Origin: Solirubrobacterales bacterium
Lineage (GTDB): Bacteria > Actinomycetota > Thermoleophilia > Solirubrobacterales > Solirubrobacteraceae
Assembly (NCBI GenBank): GCA_003137075.1
Contig: PLES01000176.1
Coordinates: 65,007 to 104,282 of the forward strand
Direction of reading: 5' to 3'
Length of the DNA: 39,276 bases
In this document: piece by piece, positions 1-7,235 of the stretch
Position numbering within the stretch: position 1 is the first letter of the stretch
Layout of the letters: every line of letters begins with the position of its first letter
Translations under genes and position numbers: made by a program
Notes under the pieces: model-generated
What the model was told of the DNA's origin: nothing
What the model saw: only the letters and a program-made list of their open reading frames with translations
Databases searched by the model: none

Positions 1-1083
1 GCCGAGCACATGCTGATCCTGAAGCTGACCTCGCCCGCGGACGAGGTCAAGTATGTGGCCGCCGCGTTCCCGAGCGCCTGCGGCAAGACCAACCTCGCAA
101 TGCTGATCCCGACCCTGCCCGGCTGGAAGGTCGAGACGATCGGGGACGACATCGCCTGGATGAAGTTCGGTGAGGACGGACGTCTCTATGCGGTCAATCC
201 CGAGTACGGCTTCTTTGGCGTGGCCCCGGGCACTGGCGCGTTGACGAACCCGAACGCGATCGACTCGATCGGCCACGACTCGATCTTCACCAACTGTGCG
301 ATGACCGATGACGGCGATGTCTGGTGGGAGGGCCTCACCGGAGAGCCCCCGGCCCATGCGATCGACTGGAGGGGCAACGACTGGACCCCGGGATCTGAAG
401 GCCCGGCTGCGCACCCGAACGCCCGCTTCACGACGCCCGCCTCGCAGTGCCCATCGATCGCCCCGGAGTGGGAGGATCCAGCCGGCGTCCCGATCGACGC
501 CTTTCTGTTCGGCGGTCGCCGCGCCAGCGTCGTGCCGCTCGTGCACGAGGCTCGGGATTGGGCCCACGGTGTCTTCCTTGGTTCGATCATGTCCTCCGAG
601 ACCACAGCGGCGGCGACCGGCGCCGTCGGGGCGCTGCGCTTCGACCCGATGGCGATGCTGCCGTTCTGCGGATACAACATGGGCGACTACTGGGCGCATT
701 GGCTCAAACTCGGCCAGCGGTCCGGCGCGCAGCTGCCGAAGGTCTTCTACGTCAACTGGTTCCGTAAGAACGAGAACGGCAAGTTCCTCTGGCCCGGATA
801 CGGAGAGAACTCGCGAGTGCTCGCCTGGATCTTTGACCGCTGTGACGGCGATGCTGCCGCGCGCGAGAGCCAGATCGGTTTGCTGCCGCTGGTCGGTGAG
901 GGCGGCATCGATACAGACGGCCTCGATGTGAGCCGCGCCGACATGGAGCAGTTGCTCGCGGTGGACGTTGAGGGCTGGAAGCAGCAGATCCCACAGATCC
1001 GCGAGCACTACGCCAAATTCGGTGCAACGCTGCCGCCGGAACTCGCCGAGCAGCTGACCGCGCTCGAGCAGCGCCTGAGCTGA
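1..1083 (+). CDS. pckG: Phosphoenolpyruvate carboxykinase (GTP), C-terminal part
   Basis: Cytosolic GTP-dependent PEPCK interconverts oxaloacetate + GTP with phosphoenolpyruvate + GDP + CO2, the entry step of gluconeogenesis. The reading frame is open from base 1 (Ala-Glu-His-Met...), so the N-terminal part lies outside the window; about 360 codons remain. Visible family motifs are the P-loop FPSACGKTN, the metal-binding [20 protein letters not shown], and the nucleotide-pocket stretch [16 protein letters not shown] near the C-terminus. These are characteristic of the GTP family rather than the ATP family. The stop at 1081-1083 is followed within four bases by a perfect hairpin (1087-1116) that overlaps the start of the next gene. 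The identity is secure; only the left boundary is missing. Confidence 0.96.
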   Translation, partial: AEHMLILKLTSPADEVKYVAAAFPSACGKTNLAMLIPTLPGWKVETIGDDIAWMKFGEDGRLYAVNPEYGFFGVAPGTGALTNPNAIDSIGHDSIFTNCAMTDDGDVWWEGLTGEPPAHAIDWRGNDWTPGSEGPAAHPNARFTTPASQCPSIAPEWEDPAGVPIDAFLFGGRRASVVPLVHEARDWAHGVFLGSIMSSETTAAATGAVGALRFDPMAMLPFCGYNMGDYWAHWLKLGQRSGAQLPKVFYVNWFRKNENGKFLWPGYGENSRVLAWIFDRCDGDAAARESQIGLLPLVGEGGIDTDGLDVSRADMEQLLAVDVEGWKQQIPQIREHYAKFGATLPPELAEQLTALEQRLS

Positions 1084-1086
1084 TTT

Positions 1087-1116
1087 GATCGGGAGAGTCT
1101 TATGGCTCTCCCGATC
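1087..1116 (+). promoter_or_regulatory. Perfect 11-bp hairpin enclosing the start codon of the next gene
   Basis: GATCGGGAGAG (1087-1097) and CTCTCCCGATC (1106-1116) are perfect reverse complements. The 8-nt loop contains the ATG at 1102. The left arm carries the only Shine-Dalgarno-like stretch, GGGAGAG. As RNA it would sequester the ribosome binding site. It could also end pckG transcription, though there is no U-tract. The pairing is seen directly; function is inferred. Confidence 0.6.
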
Positions 1117-1911
1117 GTCCCGTCCGACGCCGGCATGCTTGCTTTGCAGGCCGGCGTCGTCGCGGCTCCACGCGCACTAGACCCGCGTTGGGCGCTGCGG
1201 CTGCGGCGGCTACGTGGCCGTGGCTGGGCGGTTGTCCCGATCGCCTCGATCGTCGGGGTGATCTTCATGATCCGTTACGCGTCGGGCACGGCCTCGTGGC
1301 TGACCTATCTGGCGCTGATCGCGGTGCCGCTGCTGTCGATCGCGGCGCTCGGCTGGCTGGCTCGCGGCTCGCGACCCTGGCTCGCGCTGCTGGTGCCGCC
1401 GCTGTTCGTGCTCGCCTGGCGAATACCGCATTCGCTTGAAGGGGAGGCGGCGGCGGCGCTGCTGTCCGGATTGAGCTGCGTGACCCTCGGGGTCCTGCTC
1501 TCGGCTGTGACTCCCGCCAACTGGCTCAAAGCCGGGATCGTCGCGATGGCCTGCGCTGACGTCTGGCTGGTGTCATCCAACCTCCTGCAGGCACCCAACA
1601 ACGAGTTGGTTGCGGCCGCGCCGAGCGGCGGCTGGCCGCAACTCCAGAGTGAGCAGTTCGGCACGATCACGATGGGCTACGGCGACCTCTTCGTCGCCGC
1701 CCTGCTGGGCGGCGCCTTCGCCGACCGGCGAAGGTTGCAGTGGACTGCGGCGATCACGACGTTTGTGCTCGCGTGTCTCTTCGACCTGCTCTTCTTCGTG
1801 GTCGACAATCTGCCCGCGACCGTGCCGGTCGCGGTTGCGCTCTTGCTTGTCGAGATAGGGTTACGCCGTGGAAGACGTAAGGGACAGCTCAGTGCGCGCT
1901 ACGGCCCGTAG
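1102..1911 (+). CDS. Multi-pass membrane protein of unknown function
   Basis: The 269-residue product is strongly hydrophobic, with about seven or eight predicted membrane segments, for example around residues 50-65, 70-90, 95-110, 115-135, 145-165, 190-205, 215-235 and 240-255. A basic, Arg-rich stretch near residues 28-40 precedes the first segment and another basic stretch ends the protein. I do not recognise the family. The ATG at 1102 has an SD-like GGGAGAG four bases upstream, but both lie in a hairpin. Alternative starts are ATG 1135 or ATG 1267. The 3' end overlaps the convergent zinc-ribbon gene by 23 bp. The GC-rich codon pattern and consistent hydrophobicity support a real gene. 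Confidence 0.75.
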   Translation: MALPIVPSDAGMLALQAGVVAAPRALDPRWALRLRRLRGRGWAVVPIASIVGVIFMIRYASGTASWLTYLALIAVPLLSIAALGWLARGSRPWLALLVPPLFVLAWRIPHSLEGEAAAALLSGLSCVTLGVLLSAVTPANWLKAGIVAMACADVWLVSSNLLQAPNNELVAAAPSGGWPQLQSEQFGTITMGYGDLFVAALLGGAFADRRRLQWTAAITTFVLACLFDLLFFVVDNLPATVPVAVALLLVEIGLRRGRRKGQLSARYGP

Positions 1912-2452
1912 AGGCCGGGGGCCTGGACTCTTCCGCCAACGACGTGATCGTCAGCGTGCCGCGGGCAGCGTCTTCCAGAACTTCGGCGGCTTCTTCCGGG
2001 GTACGGGCGTAGAGCTCGACCAGCAGGTGCACGACGATGCGATCGTCTTCATGCTTATGGAAGCGGACGTGCGTGAAGAACTCGCGGGTCCCGTGGTCTC
2101 CGAATGCGGCGTAGGAGAGCGAGTCGCCGGCATCGGGCCCGGAGCAGGTCTCGACGTCGTCGGCGTCGACCGTGACGGTGCACGATGCGATCCATGGGGT
2201 ACCGGTGATCATTCGCTCCCAGCGGTCCTCAATCGGTTCAACTCGCCCGTTGTGGAAGCCCAGGTGCGGCTGGTCGTGCATGCACTCGAGGCACTGGACC
2301 ACAGCCTCCTGCATCTCGTCCACTACTTCCGTGCGCTCACCGCTCTCGGGATCGATCCGGTGGATGCCCTCGTAGTGAAGCTGAACCTCGAGGTTTTGGG
2401 ACCAGCACCGGTAACAACGCAACCAGCTCCGAACCTCGGTTGAACCCTCCAT
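1889..2452 (-). CDS. Conserved hypothetical zinc-ribbon-like protein
   Basis: This 187-residue acidic protein begins with a probable zinc ribbon: Cys13-x2-Cys16 and Cys54-x2-Cys57 (CYRC ... CLEC). A mixed alpha/beta C-terminal half follows, with alternating charged strands. I do not recognise a named family, and the antisense frame has no comparable motif. Its ATG (2450-2452) is only four bases from a possible GTG start of divergent mobA, so the two genes share an extremely short 5' region or use slightly internal starts. The C-terminal codons overlap the convergent membrane-protein gene. Metal binding is inferred from the two CxxC pairs only. Confidence 0.72.
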   Translation of the reverse strand: MEGSTEVRSWLRCYRCWSQNLEVQLHYEGIHRIDPESGERTEVVDEMQEAVVQCLECMHDQPHLGFHNGRVEPIEDRWERMITGTPWIASCTVTVDADDVETCSGPDAGDSLSYAAFGDHGTREFFTHVRFHKHEDDRIVVHLLVELYARTPEEAAEVLEDAARGTLTITSLAEESRPPASTGRSAH

Positions 2453-2465
2453 CGGGGTGATTCTA

Positions 2466-3089
2466 GTGGCCGAATCTCAGCGACCCATCGGTGTGATCTT
2501 GGCTGGCGGTTCCGGCCGCCGGATCGGAGGCGGGAAGCCCACCGTCGCTCTGCTCGGTAGGCCGCTGTTGCGCTACTCCCTCGACGCTATGCGAGCAGCC
2601 CTGCCGGAGGTCGCGGTGATCACCAAGGCTGACGCGGTGATGCCGACTCTTGACGGGGCGATGGTCTGGATCGAACCCGACCGGCCGACTCACCCGCTGG
2701 TGGGGGTGATAGAGGCGCTTTCACTAGCAGGAGGCAGGTCTGTGTTGGTCTGCCCGGTGGACTATCCGTTCGTCACGCGCGAGCTCTTGATGCGGTTGGC
2801 GCAGACGCCCTTCGAAGGTCGCTCCGTGGTGCTGGCCGCCTGTGGTGGAGTGGCCAGGCCGCTCCTGGGTTGCTATCAGCCTGCCGCGGTTCCGCTGCTT
2901 TGGCAGGCGATGCAGCGCGAGCGCGGTCTTGATGACGTCGTCGTGGCGCTCAAACCGGTGTTGGTCGAAGTTGCCGACGAGCTTGAACTGTTCGACGTCG
3001 ACACACCCGACGATCTCCTGCAGGCGACGGCGATGCTTGACCAGCGTCACCGCGAGAGCCGTTTGGATCAGCCGAAAGTGAAGTCGTAG
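2466..3089 (+). CDS. mobA: Molybdenum cofactor guanylyltransferase (MobA-like)
   Basis: MobA transfers GMP from GTP to molybdopterin to give the guanine dinucleotide cofactor used by DMSO-reductase-family enzymes. The N-terminus shows the nucleotidyltransferase signature ILAGGSGRRIGGGKP. PVDYPF matches the metal-binding Asp region of the fold, and DVDTPDDL near the C-terminus is typical of the family. At about 207 residues the length is normal. I prefer the GTG at 2466 because GGGGTGA lies five bases upstream; an in-frame GTG at 2457 would be almost flush with the divergent zinc-ribbon gene. The end overlaps the convergent dipZ-like gene by 22 bp. Together with moaA at 6.2-7.2 kb it indicates molybdenum cofactor use. 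A related nucleotidyltransferase such as MocA is the main alternative. Confidence 0.85.
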   Translation: MAESQRPIGVILAGGSGRRIGGGKPTVALLGRPLLRYSLDAMRAALPEVAVITKADAVMPTLDGAMVWIEPDRPTHPLVGVIEALSLAGGRSVLVCPVDYPFVTRELLMRLAQTPFEGRSVVLAACGGVARPLLGCYQPAAVPLLWQAMQRERGLDDVVVALKPVLVEVADELELFDVDTPDDLLQATAMLDQRHRESRLDQPKVKS

Positions 3090-4888
3090 GCGTTGATGCC
3101 CTTGCTGAGCTGCACGGTAATCGTGAACTGCCCGTCCTGCGTGAGCTTCACAAGGTTGTAGAGCCGCTCTCCCACGACCGTGAAGTAGCCGCCCGCGCGC
3201 ACGTCGGTGCCACGCTCGGCGGCAGTCGGCGGCTTGCCGTTGATGAGCAGCCGGCCGGTGCGTGGAGTGCCATCGCCGGAGGTCATGACCAGATAGACGT
3301 CGCGCGCCTGAACGCTGCCCGAGATCGACGAGATGTGTGCGGTCGACGTGCTGGAGGCCGAGATCTCGGATGCGGCTGGGCCGGGGCTGATCGATTGGCT
3401 CTTGACGGTCCAACTGCCGCTCAACGCCCACTGGTTCAGCGGCAGCGTCTTGGTGCCCACGTAGTTGTTGGTCCCAGCGGAGAACGGCTCGACGAAGCCG
3501 GACTCGCGCTGCGGGTTCAGATAGGTCTCGGGCGTGCCGAGATCGTTGGAGGGCGTGATCGCGTGTGCGGTCATCCGTGCCGGCAGGTCTTTGGCGCCGG
3601 CCGCGGTGAGCAGTTCGCGGACGATCGTCTCGTCCTTGTCGTAGTCACCCTCGCCGAACTGGGTGTGGCGGACCTCACCGGTGGCGTCGATGAAGTAGTC
3701 GGCCGGCCAATACTCGTTTTGGTAGGCGTCCCAGGTGCCGTAGCGGTTGTCCTGGACCACGGGGTAGGTGATCCCATCGCTCTTGATCGCCGCGCGAACG
3801 TTGCTTGCTTCCTGCTCAAACGTGAACTCCGGCGTCTCGACGCCAACGATCTCCAGCCCATAGCGGTGGTAGTGCGCGTAGAGGCCTTCCACGAATGGCA
3901 GCGTGCGGATGCAGTTGATGCAGGTGTAGGTCCAGAAGTCGACGATCACCACCTTGCCACGGAGCTTCGTGATCGAGAGTGGCTTGTCACCCGGGGTGTT
4001 GAACCAGTCCTCGGTGTTCTTGAAGTTTGGCGCGGCGCCTAGCTTCGGTAGCGACGCCGCGGTGGCGACGGCGACGGTCTTGCTCGCGGCAGCCTTCTGG
4101 TCAGCCTGCTGTTGTTTCTTCAGGAAGACCGATTCGGGCCGCAGAGCCACGAGGCTCCTCTGGCCGGCGTTCGAGTTTTCAAGTGCGCGTGTTGGGTCGG
4201 TGAGGAACCCGGGGAGGCTGTTCGTGTGTTTGGCGAGGAAGTTCTCGAAGTTCACGTCGAGGTTAAACGCCATCGCTACGCCGGTGACGATCAGCACGGT
4301 CGCGAGGGTTCGCTCTACCAGATGGCCGCGCGCGGAGCGCTTGATGCGCGCGATCAGCTTGCGCCCGCCCAGTGCGTAGACCAGCAGCACGGCGGAGAGT
4401 CCCAATACGTATGCGATTGCCACAACCAGGACCCGCAACGTTGGGCCCGTCGCTGCGCTCACGCCGACGACTGCTCCCAGGATCGGTCCGGCACAGGGAG
4501 CGCAGACGAAGCCGAGTGCTCCTCCGACGCCCAGGCCACTCCAGAATCCGTCACCCCTAGTCTTCGGCCCGAACCTTGCAAGGCGCGAAAGTGGAGCCTG
4601 AACGCGTTGGGCAAGCGCGGGGACGAGCATCACGATGCCGAACCCGATCAGCAGCACGATCGCGATCGTCCGGGTCGCGCTTGCACCGAGGCCGACGCCG
4701 TTCACAAGCTTGGCCAGCAGCACGATCGTGATCGTGAACGTGACCGCCAGCCCGAGCACGATGCCCAGCGGTCGCCGTCGTCCGCCAATTGCGCTCGCCG
4801 AGAGCAGTGCGGGCAACACCGGCAGCACGCAGGGCGTGATCGCCGTGCCGGCGCCGGCGATGATTGCGAAGAGCAGTAAGAGCAGCAT
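3068..4888 (-). CDS. dipZ: DipZ-like fusion: CcdA/DsbD-type membrane domain, thioredoxin domain and C-terminal beta domain
   Basis: The 606-residue protein should carry reducing equivalents across the membrane to extracytoplasmic thioredoxin-like targets. Residues 1-215 form a CcdA/DsbD-type membrane domain with the expected cysteines at Cys20 (TPCVLPVLP) and Cys129/Cys132 (CAPC). After a linker (about 216-285), a TlpA/thioredoxin-like domain carries the active site Cys323-Ile-Asn-Cys326 (YTCINCIRTLP). Residues from about 470 to the end resemble the extra C-terminal domain of mycobacterial DipZ, rich in beta strands. The order matches DipZ (Rv2874-like). A divergent XRE regulator lies 158 bp upstream, with two inverted repeats between them. 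The 3' end overlaps mobA on the other strand. Confidence 0.88.
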   Translation of the reverse strand: MLLLLLFAIIAGAGTAITPCVLPVLPALLSASAIGGRRRPLGIVLGLAVTFTITIVLLAKLVNGVGLGASATRTIAIVLLIGFGIVMLVPALAQRVQAPLSRLARFGPKTRGDGFWSGLGVGGALGFVCAPCAGPILGAVVGVSAATGPTLRVLVVAIAYVLGLSAVLLVYALGGRKLIARIKRSARGHLVERTLATVLIVTGVAMAFNLDVNFENFLAKHTNSLPGFLTDPTRALENSNAGQRSLVALRPESVFLKKQQQADQKAAASKTVAVATAASLPKLGAAPNFKNTEDWFNTPGDKPLSITKLRGKVVIVDFWTYTCINCIRTLPFVEGLYAHYHRYGLEIVGVETPEFTFEQEASNVRAAIKSDGITYPVVQDNRYGTWDAYQNEYWPADYFIDATGEVRHTQFGEGDYDKDETIVRELLTAAGAKDLPARMTAHAITPSNDLGTPETYLNPQRESGFVEPFSAGTNNYVGTKTLPLNQWALSGSWTVKSQSISPGPAASEISASSTSTAHISSISGSVQARDVYLVMTSGDGTPRTGRLLINGKPPTAAERGTDVRAGGYFTVVGERLYNLVKLTQDGQFTITVQLSKGINAYDFTFG

Positions 4889-4948
4889 GGTTAAGCGAGT
4901 GGGAGACCCTCGTCAGGAGTTGAGTCTCCGTTACTGCACTGAGCGTTG

Positions 4949-4974
4949 CGTAAGAAACTGAAAGATTTCTTACG
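4949..4974. promoter_or_regulatory. Perfect 9-bp inverted repeat in the dipZ/xre divergent promoter region
   Basis: CGTAAGAAA (4949-4957) and TTTCTTACG (4966-4974) form a perfect inverted repeat with an 8-nt spacer in the spacer between dipZ and the XRE gene. It is distinctly AT-richer than its surroundings. A second, shorter palindrome GGTCT-GT-AGACC lies at 5005-5016. Either could be an operator for the neighbouring HTH protein, or the first could form an RNA hairpin. Confidence 0.5.
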
Positions 4975-5046
4975 GCGAATCAACAGTTGCCGCAGATACT
5001 CATAGGTCTGTAGACCGTTAGGTAGCGGCCCGTCAGCGTTCCCGGC

Positions 5047-5310
5047 ATGGAGGGAGAGCTGCAGGTGCGAGTCGGGAAGAATCTTCGCGCTTATCGTCTC
5101 AAACTGGGGCTGAGCCAGGAGGCGTTCGCTGACCAGCTCGTGTTCCACAGAACCTACATGGGCGGAATCGAGCGCGGTGAACGCAACCTGACGCTCAGAA
5201 GCGTCGAACGAATCGCCGAGCGCCTTGGTATCGACGCCATCTCTCTGTTGCTGGCGCCGAGCGCTACCGCCGACGACGGCCGCCCAGCAGGGCAGGGCCT
5301 CAGCACTTAG
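5047..5310 (+). CDS. XRE-family helix-turn-helix regulator
   Basis: This 87-residue protein is essentially one Cro/C1-type HTH domain (residues 8-68). It shows the pattern VGKNLRAYRLKLGLSQEAFA, then HRTYMGGIERGERNLTL (recognition helix and following turn), and a final helix RIAERLGIDAISLL. The tail is short and polar. Such small XRE proteins usually act as dimeric DNA-binding repressors. A later GTG at 5065 would remove the first six residues and is possible. It is divergent from the dipZ-like gene, and the inverted repeats between them are candidate operators, so autoregulation or control of dipZ is a reasonable inference. It ends one base before a small convergent ORF. Confidence 0.82.
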   Translation: MEGELQVRVGKNLRAYRLKLGLSQEAFADQLVFHRTYMGGIERGERNLTLRSVERIAERLGIDAISLLLAPSATADDGRPAGQGLST

Positions 5311-5311
5311 C

Positions 5312-5512
5312 TCAGCCACGCCTGTCTCCATAGCGCTCGACCATCAATGAGGTCACGGCGTGGACGCCCTCGGCCTGTCCGTGGAGGGCTGTCCAGTCGT
5401 GTTCCGGCCGGCTGATCATGTCCAGGAGCGCCTCCGCCATGTCCGCGATCAGAGAGGTCGCGTTGGCGTCATCCGCTGCCCAGCCCTCCGATGGGAACAG
5501 GTGTTCGTCCAT
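5312..5512 (-). CDS. Small hypothetical protein (66 residues)
   Basis: The product has a balanced, acidic, helix-prone sequence (SLIADMAEALLDMI, then HDWTALHGQAEGVHAVTSLM) ending in a basic tail. It is predicted soluble, with no signal peptide or membrane segment. I recognise no family. It converges on the XRE gene with one base between the stops. No strong Shine-Dalgarno is seen before the ATG at 5510-5512. The amino-acid composition looks more protein-like than the shadow frames nearby, but evidence is modest. Confidence 0.42.
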   Translation of the reverse strand: MDEHLFPSEGWAADDANATSLIADMAEALLDMISRPEHDWTALHGQAEGVHAVTSLMVERYGDRRG

Positions 5513-5609
5513 GTCTGGGCGACGCTAAGTCTCAGCGCGGTCGGACACCGGCCGCCGTGACCAATTGCGTGCCACTGTTGGCACACGGCGTCACATAGTT
5601 GGCACGAAC

Positions 5610-5643
5610 GGCTCTACCGCCCGTAGTGTCGAGCGGTAGAGCC
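5610..5643 (+). promoter_or_regulatory. Perfect 11-bp hairpin in the GNAT gene leader
   Basis: GGCTCTACCGC (5610-5620) and GCGGTAGAGCC (5633-5643) are perfect complements around a 12-nt loop. The hairpin ends 14 bases before the ATG at 5658. Just upstream, GTTGGCAC occurs twice (5577-5584 and 5598-5605), exactly 21 bp apart, and the first copy is part of a small palindrome GTGCCA-CTGT-TGGCAC (5569-5584). These look like regulatory sites, but no regulator can be named. Confidence 0.45.
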
Positions 5644-5657
5644 GGTGGGGTCGCGAG

Positions 5658-6215
5658 ATGCCCGAGATCCGTTTCCCCGACCCGCCACTGCGAGCCGGCG
5701 GCGTTTGGTTGCGTCCGTGGATGCGGGCCGACGTGCCCGCCATAGTCCTCGGATGTTCCGACCCGGCGGTAGCGAAGTTCATGCCTGCGATTCCCTCGCC
5801 GTACACCGAGGACGATGCGCTCACGTGGCTCGATACGCAGGAACCGAAGCGGCTGGCCGGCACGAGCGTGGATCTGGCAATTGCCGCAGGCGAGAGCGGG
5901 GGAGTTCTGGGGGCTGTGGGCGCGGTACTGAACGACCGGGCCATGTCGGCCCACGTCGGCTACTGGATCACAGCCGACGCTCGAGGGCACGGCCATGCGA
6001 CGGCAGCGCTCCGGTTGCTCTGCGGCTGGCTGTTCGATGCGTTCGAACTGGGCCGTATCGAGCTGACCACGGACCCGGAGAACTTCGCCTCACAGCAGGT
6101 CGCGAAACGCTCCGGGTTTCAACAGGAAGGCCGGCTGCGCTCCCACCTGCGGCGTATCGAAACGGGCGAGCGCCGCGACTCTCGCTCGTCTGGGGCCTGC
6201 TGCCCGGCGAGCTGA
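5658..6215 (+). CDS. GNAT-family N-acetyltransferase (RimJ/RimL-like), likely 3' frameshift
   Basis: The protein resembles RimJ/RimL-type acetyltransferases, which move an acetyl group from acetyl-CoA to protein N-termini or small amines. The N-terminal strand WLRPWMRADVPAI and the acetyl-CoA loop ARGHGHATAALRLL (about residues 111-124) fit the family, as does the helix NFASQQVAKRSGFQQEGRLRS near the end. The last 11 or so residues after RRIETGERRDS do not fit. The +2 frame from about 6180 instead reads SLVWGLLPGEL and stops at 6226, which is the usual family ending. A one-base loss or two-base gain near 6180-6182 therefore seems likely, either a real mutation or a sequencing error. The start has a GGTGGGG ribosome site nine bases upstream. 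Confidence 0.85.
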   Translation: MPEIRFPDPPLRAGGVWLRPWMRADVPAIVLGCSDPAVAKFMPAIPSPYTEDDALTWLDTQEPKRLAGTSVDLAIAAGESGGVLGAVGAVLNDRAMSAHVGYWITADARGHGHATAALRLLCGWLFDAFELGRIELTTDPENFASQQVAKRSGFQQEGRLRSHLRRIETGERRDSRSSGACCPAS

Positions 6216-6239
6216 CTACAGGCTGAGCCCGCAGGGGCG

Positions 6240-7235
6240 TCAGCCGCCGATCGCGGACATCGTGCGCGCCGGTTGGATGAAGCCCGGCTCGCCGATGTGG
6301 TGCTTGAGTTCCTTGCGCCACACCGCGTCGCGGACGATCTGCTCAAGCTCATCGTCATCCGCGCCGGCTCGTAGAGGTTCCCGAAGGTCGGTCTCATGAA
6401 GCGAGAAGAGACAGGTCCGTAGGCGACCGTCGGCGGTCAGGCGGATGCGGTTGCAATCTCCGCAGAACGGCTCTGACACCGAGTTGATGAAGCCGATCTG
6501 ACCTTGCCCGTCGGCGAAGCGATAGACCCGTGCCGTCGCGCTCGCTTCGCGCTCGAGCGGCACAAGTGGGTGTAGGGAGTCGATCATCGCGTGCAGTTCG
6601 GCCCCCCTGAGCACCTGATCCCGGGTCCACGCGTGATCGGCGTCGAGCGGCATGAACTCGATGAAGCGGACTTGGTAGCCACTCGTGCGCGCGAGCGCGA
6701 CGAACGCGGGCAGCTCCTCCTCGGTGAAGCCGCGCAGCGCCACCGCGTTCACCTTGACCGGACCGACCCCCGGGACCGCGGCAAGCTTTGCGAGACCCGC
6801 GAGCACCTGATCGAGTGAGTCGCGGCGCGTGAGTTCGTGAAAACGGTGGCGCTGCAGCGAATCGATTGACACGTTGAAGCGGGTCGCGCCTGCTGCCACC
6901 AGCGCGTCCGCGTCGCGTTCCAGCAGAAAGCCATTGGTCGTGATCGCCAGGTCGCGCAGATCCTGAATCGTGCTCAGCATCCCGACGAGGCGTGGAAAGT
7001 CTTTACGCACCAGTGGTTCACCGCCGGTCAGCCTGACGTGATGAACACCCATCGTGCTGAGCAGGGCCACCACTCTGGTGATCTCGTCAAAACCCAGCAC
7101 GGCATCGCGTTCGAGCCAGGGCAGCCCCTCGGCGGGCATGCAGTACTGGCAGCGGAAGTTGCAGCGATCGGTCACAGAGACCCGCAGGTCGGCGATCAGC
7201 CGCCCGTGCCCATCGACCAGCGGCTCGCGCTCCAT
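6240..7235 (-). CDS. moaA: GTP 3',8-cyclase MoaA (radical SAM, molybdenum cofactor biosynthesis)
   Basis: MoaA catalyses the first step of molybdenum cofactor synthesis, converting GTP to 3',8-cyclo-7,8-dihydro-GTP with two 4Fe-4S clusters. From the ATG at 7235 the 331-residue protein has the radical SAM motif Cys25-x3-Cys29-x2-Cys32 (CNFRCQYC). The C-terminal cluster motif CGDCNRIRLTADGRLRTC and the essential terminal Gly-Gly are also present. RLTGGEPLVRKD is the SAM-binding GGEP region. An upstream TTG at 7277 is possible but would add 14 residues outside the family. The gene stands alone; moaC, moaE and moeA are not in the window. About 1.4 kb of gene-poor sequence lies upstream. Confidence 0.96.
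   Translation of the reverse strand: MEREPLVDGHGRLIADLRVSVTDRCNFRCQYCMPAEGLPWLERDAVLGFDEITRVVALLSTMGVHHVRLTGGEPLVRKDFPRLVGMLSTIQDLRDLAITTNGFLLERDADALVAAGATRFNVSIDSLQRHRFHELTRRDSLDQVLAGLAKLAAVPGVGPVKVNAVALRGFTEEELPAFVALARTSGYQVRFIEFMPLDADHAWTRDQVLRGAELHAMIDSLHPLVPLEREASATARVYRFADGQGQIGFINSVSEPFCGDCNRIRLTADGRLRTCLFSLHETDLREPLRAGADDDELEQIVRDAVWRKELKHHIGEPGFIQPARTMSAIGG

Noticed and set aside
1868-2443. Plus-strand 191-codon open frame
   Set aside because: Shadow of the zinc-ribbon gene on the other strand; no motif, whereas the minus frame has two CxxC pairs.
4112-4879. Plus-strand open frame of 255 codons opposite dipZ
   Set aside because: Antisense shadow of the membrane domain; Asp/Arg/His-rich with no family features.
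4891-5331. Minus-strand 146-codon frame opposite the XRE gene
   Set aside because: Covers the divergent promoter region and the HTH gene antisense; no motif.
5578-5620. Sigma-54 promoter suggested by TTGGCAC
   Set aside because: No TTGC element at the required distance after either copy.
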